Shown here piece by piece: positions 1 through 8,451 of a stretch of DNA of 26,715 bases. Within the stretch, counting starts at the first letter, position 1. The number at the start of each line of letters is the position of its first letter. Origin of the DNA: a virus. The notes beneath the pieces were generated by a model. That model was not told the DNA's origin, did not search any database, and saw only the letters and a program-made list of their open reading frames with translations. Where the stretch lies: positions 1 to 26,715 of IMG/VR virus record IMGVR_UViG_3300042691_030820; one strand, 5' to 3'. The position numbers and the translations under genes are program-made.

Positions 1-311
1 ATAGAGACGGCGTCGCTAACCTGTCGCTTAGAAGCGGCGACGTTGCCGCGTTATCAGCAACGTTCGTGCAACTGAACGGCGGAACTATAGAATTAGGCGG
101 TGGAGTCATACCGCCTATACACCCGTACCTTCTGTCGCTGACGTTTTTGGCCGATTTGAGTCTGTTGTGCACGGAAATAGCAGCTATAGGAACGGCCATA
201 CCAACAATGATGCCGTACACGGCGACTAACGCCTTGGCTATGGTATCTAGTATCGCAACGTCATTGAGCGCTGGCGCTCCGTATCTATCGGCGCGCGTAT
301 ATGGAGATTAG
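1..311 (+). CDS. C-terminal end of a baseplate spike-like protein (gpV/gp5-type), cut by the window start
   Basis: The reading frame is open from base 3 to the stop at 309-311, so this is the 3' end of a gene that begins outside the window. A GTG at 66 is an internal codon, not a convincing start, because the frame continues upstream without a break. The visible ~100 residues begin with short alternating strands (LSLRSGDV, FVQLNGGTIELGGG) like the last rungs of a phage spike beta-helix. An Ala/Ser-rich helical part follows, and the end is PYLSARVYGD. Known gpV/Mu gp45-type spike proteins often end in this way, with beta rungs followed by a helix and a 'LS-K/R-V' tail. The position just upstream of baseplate genes agrees. 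The assignment is inferred from pattern and order; another baseplate protein is possible. Confidence 0.5.
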   Translation, partial: RDGVANLSLRSGDVAALSATFVQLNGGTIELGGGVIPPIHPYLLSLTFLADLSLLCTEIAAIGTAIPTMMPYTATNALAMVSSIATSLSAGAPYLSARVYGD

Positions 312-313
312 CG

Positions 314-655
314 ATGTCAAACTGCGCTATTCCGCCATTTCCGCTGCCGGCACTTCCAGGGTTTGGCCTGCCGCCAATTCCCGCACTTCCAGTGTTCGAT
401 CTGTCGCTAAGTTGCCCGCTGGAAAATGACGACGATTGCGCTATTCCACCGTTTCCACTGCCCGCACTTCCAGGGTTTGGTTTACCGCCGATTCCCGCAC
501 TTCCAGTGTTCGATCTGTCGTTGAGCTGCCCACTGGAAAATGATGACGATTGTGCTATTCCACCATTTCCGCTGCCGGCGCTTCCAGGATTTGGTCTGCC
601 GCCAATTCCTGCGCTTCCAGTGTTCGATCTGTCGTTGAGCTGTCCGCTAGACTAG
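314..655 (+). CDS. Proline-rich protein of three 38-residue repeats, function unknown
   Basis: This 113-residue protein is M-S-N followed by two complete 38-residue units and a third cut after 33 residues plus a final Asp. Each unit opens with CAIPP, runs through short proline-leucine phrases (PLPALPGFG, LPPIPALP), then a non-proline strand (VFDLSLSC), and complete units close with an acidic ENDDD linker. There are two cysteines per unit (first residue and residue 31), so disulphide or metal cross-links are possible. No signal peptide or membrane helix is evident. It starts 2 nt after the spike-like gene, so it is probably translated from the same transcript. I do not recognise a family. The place between spike and gp25-like genes suggests a virion tail-tip or baseplate accessory, which is inference only. 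Confidence 0.8.
   Translation: MSNCAIPPFPLPALPGFGLPPIPALPVFDLSLSCPLENDDDCAIPPFPLPALPGFGLPPIPALPVFDLSLSCPLENDDDCAIPPFPLPALPGFGLPPIPALPVFDLSLSCPLD
323..652 (+). repeat. Three tandem 114-bp coding repeats, third one shortened
   Basis: The units are 323-436, 437-550 and 551-652. Units 1 and 2 encode the same 38 residues but differ at 13 nucleotides by eye, all synonymous. The first 33 codons of unit 3 again encode the same residues with about 12 synonymous changes from unit 1. This is protein-level repetition kept while DNA diverged. It is not a recent duplication and not a CRISPR array, since there are no spacers. Confidence 0.9.
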
Positions 656-664
656 GAGGATCAA

Positions 665-994
665 GTGGCTAGAACCATGAAATGGCCGCCTGTGCCTGAA
701 AACGGGCGCCTCCCGATGGTTGAAGGCGCTAGGGCTACAGCAACTGTAGTTATGCTAACGCTAAGCGATCTGCAAACTAATCCGTTCAATGACAGCAGGC
801 TGAGTCTTGGTGATGTGACGTTCAGACCTGGATCTGCAACTAGAACCAGGATTGATGCAGCACTGCAGAGACTTAAGCGAACACTCTCGGTTGAAGCTAT
901 CATCGAGAAAGTGGACACCGATGGATCGGCGGAGTACACTGTATTGTTTAATGATCGCGAGACTAAGACGAAAGCAGAGGTGACAGTTGGCTAG
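665..994 (+). CDS. Putative baseplate protein, possibly gp25/gpW-like
   Basis: GTG start at 665 with a strong AGGAGG site (655-660) just upstream. The 109-residue protein contains LTLSDLQTNPFND near residue 31 and a FRPGSATRTRIDAAL segment around residues 53-67, followed by a long helix and a closing beta hairpin. The gp25/gpW family (a ~110-130-residue wedge protein that nucleates sheath assembly) has a similar size and a 'RP-fG' phrase followed by a helix, and it normally sits directly before the J gene, as here. The EPR motif of true gp25 proteins is not visible, so the call rests mainly on size and gene order. The end overlaps the next gene by 8 nt. Confidence 0.4.
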   Translation: MARTMKWPPVPENGRLPMVEGARATATVVMLTLSDLQTNPFNDSRLSLGDVTFRPGSATRTRIDAALQRLKRTLSVEAIIEKVDTDGSAEYTVLFNDRETKTKAEVTVG

Positions 995-3206
995 TCGTCC
1001 AAGCGATATCAGATGGCCGCCGGGTAACAACGTCGACTTCAATTCGATTATGGAACGGCTGCTCGAGCTCAAGACTCTGCACTTCCCTGAACACACGTCT
1101 CGCGATCCGGCCGATCCTGTATCTCAAATTCTTGGACTCATAGCGGCCATGGGCCAACACGGGCTCGGTCGTGTAAATCACGCGCTTTTGCAGCTCAGTC
1201 CAAAAACGGCGACGTCTAGGCGCGCGCTAATCGCTCTGCTTGAAGTAGTAAATAGACCGCTTAGGCCTATTCAACCGTCGCGCGGTCCTATATACGCTCG
1301 ATTGAAGTCTACTCCTGTCGCCAACGAAACCCTCGTAACTACTGATCAGCGCGTAGCCCCTCAGGGCGTAATTGACCCGGTGTTTACGTTTGATGAAACG
1401 ATTACGGCACCTTCGTCTGTCGCTCATACTGTATACGAATACGACTCTGGCACTGGAGTGTCCACACTTGTCGCAGGACCTCCGTGGACTATGTCCATAG
1501 ATGTCGGTGATGCAATAGTTTTTTGCTTTGAAACTCTAGCGTTCAACGGGCTCAGCATGAGCTTCACGACGCCTGGGTCTGACGGTACGGCGGTTTTTTC
1601 GTGGGAGTACTACAACGAAGAAGGTGGCACTCCAGACTCGGTTACTAATCTGGGAGTTCAACTCGAGTTCAATCTTAACACGTACCTATTTAGAAGCTCA
1701 TCGACTCCTGCAGACGGGCTGTCTGTTACGATAAGATACAAACCGACTGATGTTGCTGAAGTGGTAGATGTTGTTGATTCCGGCGGAGTTCTTACAGCAA
1801 CGACTACGTTCCTTGGTCAGACGTCGCCATCGCTGTCAACTAGTGACTACGAAGTACTCGCCGAGTGGCGCCCGATACAGAACGTGACCGACGGTACGTC
1901 TGAGTTTTCTGTTGACGGTGACGTCGTTATCCCGCTAGAGTCTCTATTCTCAGAGACGACATTGTGGGCTAAAGACGCGTCTGGTAACTTTGCCATTAGG
2001 GCGCGTCTAATCGACGCCGGAGTGCTGGTTACTCCGCTTGCTCCGGTATTCTCGCTTGGCGATAATCCAGAGAACTACTGGGTAGTCTCCCAAGTGACGC
2101 AAGGGTACAGACAGACGTTGACCGTTGGACAAACTGAAGACTCTACGTTCCAATTCTTGCCCGTTGGCAGCGCTCCAATAGAAGAACCAGTTGCCGTACC
2201 AAAAGTCGGTATCGTAGTCGGCACGGATACAGATTGGTACATTGCCGCCGACTTTTCAAATTCAGACTCTACGTCTAAACACGCCGTATTTCGCGAGGAC
2301 CCAGACCTGGGATGGGGCGTGATGTTCGGTGATGGTAGCGTCGGTAAACTGGCGCCGTCTGGAGAATCGGTCAAAGTCACGCTTAGAACCGGATCGGTTG
2401 AACCTGGCGACCTAGACCCGATGGCTAACATTCGCTCAATCGGCGGGCTAGGGAAGCTTGACACATGGAGCATATTCAGAGGCACAAACGATTATCAACC
2501 GCCTGAAGCCAGTGATAGAGCTTCGGCGTTGAGATTTCGAGCGTCTGTGCTGCCACAGCTAGCGCTTAGAGCAGAAAGCGCTATCACTAGAGACGAAATC
2601 ATCGCTGCTATGACTGGTGGCGCCCCGTATAGAGCGACGTTTACCACTAGCGACGGTAGAACACCGTTTTCTAGAGCACTATTTTCGCTTGAAGGAGCTG
2701 GAAGCCGACAATATCGTGTAGTTGTCGTTGGACCAGAAAGTAGCGCCGATGGAGCGGTACAAACTACCGACCTGACCGAAGCCGCAACGTGGCTTAACGG
2801 CGAGCAGATAGGCGTGGAAATAATCGGTGGACATGGTCCAAACAACACAGAGGCGATAGTTGACGCATTTGTTCCGCGGGCATTGCTGCCGACAGTAACA
2901 GTAACAATCACTAACCCGGCCGGCGTTAAAGATCAGGTGAACCAGGTTATTAAACAGTTCTTCAAGCCACACGCGAGAGACGCAGACGAGAATTTCCGCT
3001 GGGAATTTGGCGGCAGAGTACCAATTGCAGTGCTATTCGCGCTATTGTGGGAGTCGCTACCTGGTAGAATATTCATCGAGATTTCAGTAACCGACGGCGT
3101 TACCACGTACGACGCCGGTGACGCAGTAGAACTGGCATCGTTTGAGTTGCCTGTACTCGACTCAACGTACGACCCAATAGTGAACATCATCGTACAGGAG
3201 CCGTAA
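987..3206 (+). CDS. Baseplate J-like protein (gp6-type wedge)
   Basis: A TTG start at 987 is supported by AGAGGTGA just upstream and by overlap with the previous stop; the protein is 739 residues. The N-terminal ~100 residues are helical (DPADPVSQILGLIAAMGQHG region). The middle is a set of beta-rich inserts. Around residues 442-465 lies GVMFGDGSVGKLAPSGESVKV followed by LRTGSVEPGDL, which matches the 'fGdG--G--p--G--v-v-yr-G--~GN' signature of baseplate J proteins. Residues ~512-538 (ALRFRASVLPQLALRAESAITRD, in part) match the 'r-r-P--lr---RaVT--D' helix that follows in the family. J-like proteins build the baseplate wedge or rim that links hub to fibres. It is longer than P2 gpJ (~300), as in larger myoviruses. 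The stop and the next start share a base (TAATG), implying coupled translation. Confidence 0.75.
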   Translation: MASRPSDIRWPPGNNVDFNSIMERLLELKTLHFPEHTSRDPADPVSQILGLIAAMGQHGLGRVNHALLQLSPKTATSRRALIALLEVVNRPLRPIQPSRGPIYARLKSTPVANETLVTTDQRVAPQGVIDPVFTFDETITAPSSVAHTVYEYDSGTGVSTLVAGPPWTMSIDVGDAIVFCFETLAFNGLSMSFTTPGSDGTAVFSWEYYNEEGGTPDSVTNLGVQLEFNLNTYLFRSSSTPADGLSVTIRYKPTDVAEVVDVVDSGGVLTATTTFLGQTSPSLSTSDYEVLAEWRPIQNVTDGTSEFSVDGDVVIPLESLFSETTLWAKDASGNFAIRARLIDAGVLVTPLAPVFSLGDNPENYWVVSQVTQGYRQTLTVGQTEDSTFQFLPVGSAPIEEPVAVPKVGIVVGTDTDWYIAADFSNSDSTSKHAVFREDPDLGWGVMFGDGSVGKLAPSGESVKVTLRTGSVEPGDLDPMANIRSIGGLGKLDTWSIFRGTNDYQPPEASDRASALRFRASVLPQLALRAESAITRDEIIAAMTGGAPYRATFTTSDGRTPFSRALFSLEGAGSRQYRVVVVGPESSADGAVQTTDLTEAATWLNGEQIGVEIIGGHGPNNTEAIVDAFVPRALLPTVTVTITNPAGVKDQVNQVIKQFFKPHARDADENFRWEFGGRVPIAVLFALLWESLPGRIFIEISVTDGVTTYDAGDAVELASFELPVLDSTYDPIVNIIVQEP

Positions 3207-4411
3207 TGCCTGAACCGCTGCGTAACGTCGACGTACACGGGTTGTCCACTCTTGCGCGTGCGTGGACTCCAAAGGGCATGCTCAAGGACGCTCACGCAAG
3301 ACGGCTCATGGAGGCCATCGCAGACTGTCTTGCAGACGTTCTCAATCCGCTGATAGACTTCGAGCAATACGCGCCTATTCTGCTCAATCCCAATCGATGC
3401 GGCAACGATGAACTGCCGCGAGTGCTGGATCTCAATGGTATATCGAGCCGACGCGGCGCGATATCCGTTAGTAAGCTGCGGCGTCTTGCGATCATCGGGC
3501 CTGATATGCGAGCCTGGCGCGGATCGTTTAGATCTCACAGAACAGTTGCGTCAGCATTGACTGGTGGGCCAGTCGTTATGCAGACTTGGGTCAGCATGCG
3601 TATGGTGCTAGACGAATCTAGCATGGACATGATTCTGCTCGATGATTCGTACGCTGATTACACAATGATGTTTGTACTCGGTCAAGGCCCTAGTTCAGAC
3701 TATCTAGAAGCCGAGTTGAACGAGCGCCTCGATTCGCTAGCGAAACCGGTGCTGGATTCAATTCAATTGGTGCCGTGCTTCGCGCTGACATCCTGGAGAA
3801 ACGGCATAGGTGACTGGCAGCCTAACTCCATAACGTCTGGTGGATTGGTTCTAGTTTCGTCTAGTGTTCAGGACGAGTATGAAGCCGTTGACATGGGACC
3901 GGATGTCGACGCGTTTAACAGTATCCAGGCGATGCGGACTCCGTATCAGAGCCCTACCAATGACGATACATCTAGCGTATGGATGACAGCGTGGTTTAAG
4001 ACCGGTAACGCAACCGCGTTGACATACTGGGAAGCTCACGTTTTTGCTACAAGTGACGTGGCCGCCGGTACAGGGTCATCTTACGTCGTTAGAGTGCCAG
4101 TTGGCAATGGCAACGTAACTTTTCACCGTCTAGATGCCGGTGTGTACGGCGCTGCGCTAGGCACTGAAGCATTTAACATTTCTGACGGAATTGATGGCGA
4201 TTATCATCGCCTTGATTTCGTTGTGAAGCGAACCGCAGCGGTTACTAGGCTTAGAGTGTATGTGGACGGAAACCCATCCGCAATATACGATGATCCGGTA
4301 GTAGCTGGAAGACCTGATGGTAAATTCGGTTTTAGTCTTCTAGACACTTCTGTGTTTACGACCGGCACGCTGCGTACAGCGGCGCTGACTTTTCGTCGCA
4401 ACGACCTCTGA
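3206..4411 (+). CDS. Tail protein I-like baseplate/fibre connector with C-terminal LamG-like domain
   Basis: The ATG overlaps the J-like stop in TAATG. The first ~120 residues are helical with the phrase LPRVLDLNGISS, resembling gpI tail proteins that join the J-like wedge to the fibre. Residues ~120-200 carry an alternating acidic strand region ending in DYLEAELNERLDSLAKPVLD. Residues ~205-400 are beta-rich: HRLDFVVKRTAAVTRLRVYVDGNP is typical of a concanavalin/LamG-type jelly roll, a fold used for glycan contact. Order (J, then this, then the long fibre) supports the role. Similarity to P2 gpI is weak by eye, so the family name is tentative; the baseplate-to-fibre role is more secure than the domain names. 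Confidence 0.55.
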   Translation: MPEPLRNVDVHGLSTLARAWTPKGMLKDAHARRLMEAIADCLADVLNPLIDFEQYAPILLNPNRCGNDELPRVLDLNGISSRRGAISVSKLRRLAIIGPDMRAWRGSFRSHRTVASALTGGPVVMQTWVSMRMVLDESSMDMILLDDSYADYTMMFVLGQGPSSDYLEAELNERLDSLAKPVLDSIQLVPCFALTSWRNGIGDWQPNSITSGGLVLVSSSVQDEYEAVDMGPDVDAFNSIQAMRTPYQSPTNDDTSSVWMTAWFKTGNATALTYWEAHVFATSDVAAGTGSSYVVRVPVGNGNVTFHRLDAGVYGAALGTEAFNISDGIDGDYHRLDFVVKRTAAVTRLRVYVDGNPSAIYDDPVVAGRPDGKFGFSLLDTSVFTTGTLRTAALTFRRNDL

Positions 4412-4424
4412 TTCGGAGAATACA

Positions 4425-7400
4425 ATGGCAACTGGACGTACTTACGCCGGCTTTTTCCCGAAGCGCATTATTGGCTCTAGCGTAATCGAGGATGACATCT
4501 TCGGCGCAGTTCGTCAGTCTGTTGCTGATCTTGGCGGGCAGGCAATTGGTGAAGGAGTTTTTGATCCCAATGCTGCAGGGCTTGTAGTAACTGACGACGC
4601 CGCTGCGATCAACGAACGCAAGTTGAGTGTAAGCGGCGACTTGAGCGCGATAAACGATTCCGGTAACGTGTTTTCTAACGCCGGTTCGTCTTCTGCTCTA
4701 GTGCAAGTTACTGAAGGTGCAAGAACGTATACGATTCATGATCCGGATTGGTACGTTGATCTTCCATACGAGAACGCAAATGGGACTACGTATTACGTCT
4801 ATTTGCATAATACTAGGTTTCCGGTAGACGTAGGTATTGCCAGAGATGGGTCGAGAGGGTATTCTAAATGGGTCGATGCCCCTGGAGTCAGTGTCGCAGC
4901 GACTTCGGTGACAGACACAGGTACAAGTCTTCGTTTGCTTCTCGACGGCACGAATGAGTTACTGACCACTTACGGTGTTCAGAAATGGTTGACGGCTAAC
5001 ACCGTGAACAACAGCTGGTCGTATGACTGCGTTGTTTACTTGGATACAGACGTTACAGGTGTCGAAATTGGAACTGATGACCCTGATACAGCTATTGCAT
5101 TTACGGCAAAACTAGTCAAGCACACGGCTTCGAATAATTGGCGCGTAGACCTGTCAGGAATTGGTGACGGGTATCTCGGTCAGTCAGTTCCGTCTCTGAC
5201 CGCAGCGCACTATCGTATAGTGATTCTGGGTCCGGTAATCACGACTACAAATTTCGATTCTGACCCGGATTTTACCCACGTAGCAACGGTAGTATCGTCT
5301 AACGCATCAGAGGCTATTGATCATTCTGATCAAGTGGTCGTGAGACAGTTGTCTGACTTTTTGAACGAGTTTGACGACTTTCAAGATAATTTCTTTCAGA
5401 AGGGCATAATCACTAGACCAACAGTAACCGGTTCCGGGCCAGTAAATATCGCATCGGGCGGGTACGCGATCGTCAATGGCGCCATTTTGCCTATACCGGC
5501 AGCCAGCATTACTGTGTCTGAAGTATCGCAAACTGTGTATCTGTACTTCGACTCGGCCAACAACGTTACGTCTAAAACGACGTCGTGGGCTACTGCTAAT
5601 GGAGCGAATAACGTTCCGTTTTTCAGATACGAGGTTGACGGCGCGTCGGCAATCGTTTCAAGAACGTATCAGCATATCGGCAGGAGCTTTTACAAGTTTC
5701 CAAATTCTATGCGAGTAACAGTTGCCACCGATTCGTCGCACAATGCTATGTTCACGACGTTGAAGCAGGCGCTGTCGTATTTCGTCGCTCTCAAAGAAGG
5801 CGGCGTTGATAGCCCGACCCGTGAAATTGTTCTGGTAGGCGACGTCACTGAGACCGAAGTCATTGATGTTGCATCAATGCTGGAACTCGAAAACGTGATT
5901 ATACGCGCGGCGTCCCCCGGTAACGCCGTACCAGCTGATGGTGGGTCTCCTACGACTAGCGTTGGAACGTCTGGAGCGCGGATAAAGTGGTCGTTTACAG
6001 GTGAGTCGCTGTTCAAGCTGACGTCTGGTACGGCTAAAGCAATGCGTGGGTGGCGATTTGAATCTGTAGGGTTCAGATTCGAAGGCACTACTAGTAACTC
6101 AACTAGAGCTGTGGTGTGCATTCCGTCTGGTTCGTCGTTTATCATTAACGGGCTCTCTTTTCACGGATGCACTTTCGATCTCAGCGATACTTACGCGTCG
6201 CAAGGTGGTGCCAGCGGTCGTATGGCGCACGTTGTGTTCGGTGGTGACGGTCAAATTCGCAATTTGTCTATAACAAAGTGCGTCATGGCGCCGTATGAAG
6301 CCGCGGTGTACAACGCGTCGGCTAATGGTATTCAAGGATTGGTCGTTACTGATAATGTGGTTGTCGGTCAAGGTACCGGAAGCGGTGGCACGACGAACGG
6401 ATTCATTGTCGATCTCGGAACAAATTCTGGCGCTACAACGATCTCGAGAGATTGGATGATAGCCAGAAATAGAGCCACGCTGATCGACGGGCCGTGCGTT
6501 TCCGTGAATCTCGGCGTAAACATCATGGTGCTGGATAACTACTTCAATTCCGATGGCAATAGCACCGTCGTATTGATTGGAAACACTACGACACCAACCG
6601 CCTGCGAAAACGTGATGATTTCTGGAAACATCATCACGCAATCCAGTGGAGGATCTGCAGCGCTGCTTCGAGTAGCTACTCAAGATGGGTCAAGCCCAGC
6701 AGGCATCATCGTGAGTAACAACATCATCGATGGCCTAACATCGCCCGCTAGCGGTATTGGTGTTCAGTTGTCTAGCACCACGACTGGTACAAGATCTGGG
6801 TGGATGTTTACAGGAAATATCATAAAAAACGTGATAACTGGTCTGTCTGTCGTTGAGATTACGGAATCAGTTGTTGCTAACAACGTCATACACGCGACTA
6901 CTAATGGCGTCGATGCTCAAAACATCGTCGCAAGCGGGTCGTTTATCCTAAACGCCAATATCGTTTATGGTGGAGCTTCCGCAATCAGTGTTCTCGACGC
7001 CGATATGTCTGTCATTAGCGCTAACGTGGCTAAGCTTACCGGAGTCAGCGCCGGTGCAGTGTTGACGCTTGGTAGCATGGAGACTGCTGCAATAGTCGGC
7101 AACGCGCTAGTTGTCGGATCGTCTAACACTGGCGGCGGTACACTATTCGACGCCGGGTCATCCACTGTGTGGAGTTCTGTTTCCGGAAACGTTGGGCAAA
7201 ACCTGGGTTCTGGAAACGTGACGTTTGTCATCGATTCTGATAAGTCGGTCTATTCGTCTAATGTCTTGAAAGGCGTTAAAGTAACTAGCACGGCGTCTGG
7301 GACCGGCGCCACTAAGAACGCGTTCATTGGAATGCTCGTCGACGATACTGGTACAGTGTGGTCAGCAGGCGATGTCGAAGGCGTAATGGTTGGCTGCATC

Positions 7401-8195
7401 CTGAACGGCGGAGACGCCACGCTATCGTTGGCCAGCGGTGCTCAGTACACGCTGATCGGTAGCGCTATATACGCCGGCGGCACTGGGTTTGATGCCATAG
7501 ACCGGGCATCTGGTTCTGGCAATACAACTCTAATCGGTTGTGTATTCGATGGCGACATCGACTACGATGGAACGGGCGCGCTGTACAGCATTGGATCGTT
7601 TGGCACTGGGTTTGTAAACCACGGGTCGTCTGGCGGGCTAGTGATGATTGGCTCGCTGTTTACCGGTGACGTTGCTACAGGAGCTAGTACTGTATCGCTA
7701 ACCATGATTGGGTCTGGAGTTAACGACATAACGCATAACGGATCTGGGTCTGCCATCGGCATCGGACTCGTAGCTAACAATTACGCCAATGCTGCGGCGT
7801 CTGGATCAAGTACGCTTCTGGCTAGCGTATTTACCGGTAATGTCGACAATAACGCTACTGGCGGGTCTGGGAATCTTACTATGGTCGGATGCGCCGGTGA
7901 TGCCGTCAAGATGGGCGTTGGACCCGATGATAACGTTCTTGTTGGAAACAGAATTGAAACCGTTACGGATGATTCTGGCGGCACCGGTACGGCCGGTCTT
8001 GTGATCGTCGGTAACCTGATTACAAGCGCTATGGCGATCAGCTTGTATACCGACAACACCGTAGTCGTTGGCAACAGAATAGCGGCCGCTGTTACACTCG
8101 CGGCTGCTATGTCTAACGGTTGCGTCGTCGGTAACCGCTTCTCTACGTCGCTTACCGATTCATCTACCGGCAGCACAGTCGCGAATAACGAGTAA
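4425..8195 (+). CDS. Tail fibre or tailspike with long right-handed beta-helix
   Basis: ATG at 4425 after CGGAG; 1256 residues. Residues 1-~320 are the likely virion-attachment part (MATGRTYAGFFPKRIIG...). Residues ~320-430 form a small beta domain (GYAIVNGAILPIPAA). From about residue 425 a pectate-lyase-like opening appears, and from ~545 to the end the sequence is a ladder of short strands and Asn turns: NVMISGNIIT, GIIVSNNIID, WMFTGNIIKN, VLVGNRIE, VIVGNLIT, VVVGNRIA, TVANNE. This is the rung pattern of parallel beta-helix tailspikes, which bind and sometimes cleave surface polysaccharide. No catalytic residues can be named from sequence alone, and no C-terminal intramolecular chaperone is recognisable: the helix simply runs out. 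The low-complexity G/S/T/N region agrees with a fast-evolving receptor-binding protein. Confidence 0.8.
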   Translation: MATGRTYAGFFPKRIIGSSVIEDDIFGAVRQSVADLGGQAIGEGVFDPNAAGLVVTDDAAAINERKLSVSGDLSAINDSGNVFSNAGSSSALVQVTEGARTYTIHDPDWYVDLPYENANGTTYYVYLHNTRFPVDVGIARDGSRGYSKWVDAPGVSVAATSVTDTGTSLRLLLDGTNELLTTYGVQKWLTANTVNNSWSYDCVVYLDTDVTGVEIGTDDPDTAIAFTAKLVKHTASNNWRVDLSGIGDGYLGQSVPSLTAAHYRIVILGPVITTTNFDSDPDFTHVATVVSSNASEAIDHSDQVVVRQLSDFLNEFDDFQDNFFQKGIITRPTVTGSGPVNIASGGYAIVNGAILPIPAASITVSEVSQTVYLYFDSANNVTSKTTSWATANGANNVPFFRYEVDGASAIVSRTYQHIGRSFYKFPNSMRVTVATDSSHNAMFTTLKQALSYFVALKEGGVDSPTREIVLVGDVTETEVIDVASMLELENVIIRAASPGNAVPADGGSPTTSVGTSGARIKWSFTGESLFKLTSGTAKAMRGWRFESVGFRFEGTTSNSTRAVVCIPSGSSFIINGLSFHGCTFDLSDTYASQGGASGRMAHVVFGGDGQIRNLSITKCVMAPYEAAVYNASANGIQGLVVTDNVVVGQGTGSGGTTNGFIVDLGTNSGATTISRDWMIARNRATLIDGPCVSVNLGVNIMVLDNYFNSDGNSTVVLIGNTTTPTACENVMISGNIITQSSGGSAALLRVATQDGSSPAGIIVSNNIIDGLTSPASGIGVQLSSTTTGTRSGWMFTGNIIKNVITGLSVVEITESVVANNVIHATTNGVDAQNIVASGSFILNANIVYGGASAISVLDADMSVISANVAKLTGVSAGAVLTLGSMETAAIVGNALVVGSSNTGGGTLFDAGSSTVWSSVSGNVGQNLGSGNVTFVIDSDKSVYSSNVLKGVKVTSTASGTGATKNAFIGMLVDDTGTVWSAGDVEGVMVGCILNGGDATLSLASGAQYTLIGSAIYAGGTGFDAIDRASGSGNTTLIGCVFDGDIDYDGTGALYSIGSFGTGFVNHGSSGGLVMIGSLFTGDVATGASTVSLTMIGSGVNDITHNGSGSAIGIGLVANNYANAAASGSSTLLASVFTGNVDNNATGGSGNLTMVGCAGDAVKMGVGPDDNVLVGNRIETVTDDSGGTGTAGLVIVGNLITSAMAISLYTDNTVVVGNRIAAAVTLAAAMSNGCVVGNRFSTSLTDSSTGSTVANNE

Positions 8196-8205
8196 GGAGA
8201 CGGAA

Positions 8206-8442
8206 ATGACACAGGTTACGCAAGAAGAGCTGGCTCGAGCAGAAGCGTATATATCTGCGCATAAAGGCGATGCACTTGTTGCGGCGTTCGTTGAAGCCAG
8301 AACTCAACGAGAAGTCGCAGAACTCGAACTCAGACGAATTGAGCGCGAACTTGACATCGCAAAAATTAATGCGCACAGATCAGCGGGGGCTGAAGGTTTC
8401 CTGTTGGAGCGCATCATACTAAGCCGTAGAAATGCATCGTGA
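8206..8442 (+). CDS. Small coiled-coil protein upstream of terminase, possible small terminase subunit
   Basis: 78 residues, ATG at 8206 with AAGGAG at 8193-8198. The sequence is charged and helical, with a heptad-like stretch (EARTQREVAELELRRIEREL, residues 28-47) consistent with a coiled coil, and a basic C-terminus. There are no cysteines or membrane segments. It ends 9 nt before the terminase large subunit start. Phage small terminase subunits usually sit in that place and use a helical DNA-binding part plus an oligomerising coiled coil, but they are usually 100-180 residues and no helix-turn-helix is obvious here. It is real by ribosome site, spacing and lack of overlap; the function is unknown. 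Confidence 0.7.
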   Translation: MTQVTQEELARAEAYISAHKGDALVAAFVEARTQREVAELELRRIERELDIAKINAHRSAGAEGFLLERIILSRRNAS

Positions 8443-8451
8443 GCATAAACT

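Noticed and set aside
323-652. CRISPR-like array
   Set aside because: The 114-bp repeats are directly adjacent with no spacers and are coding, with only synonymous differences.
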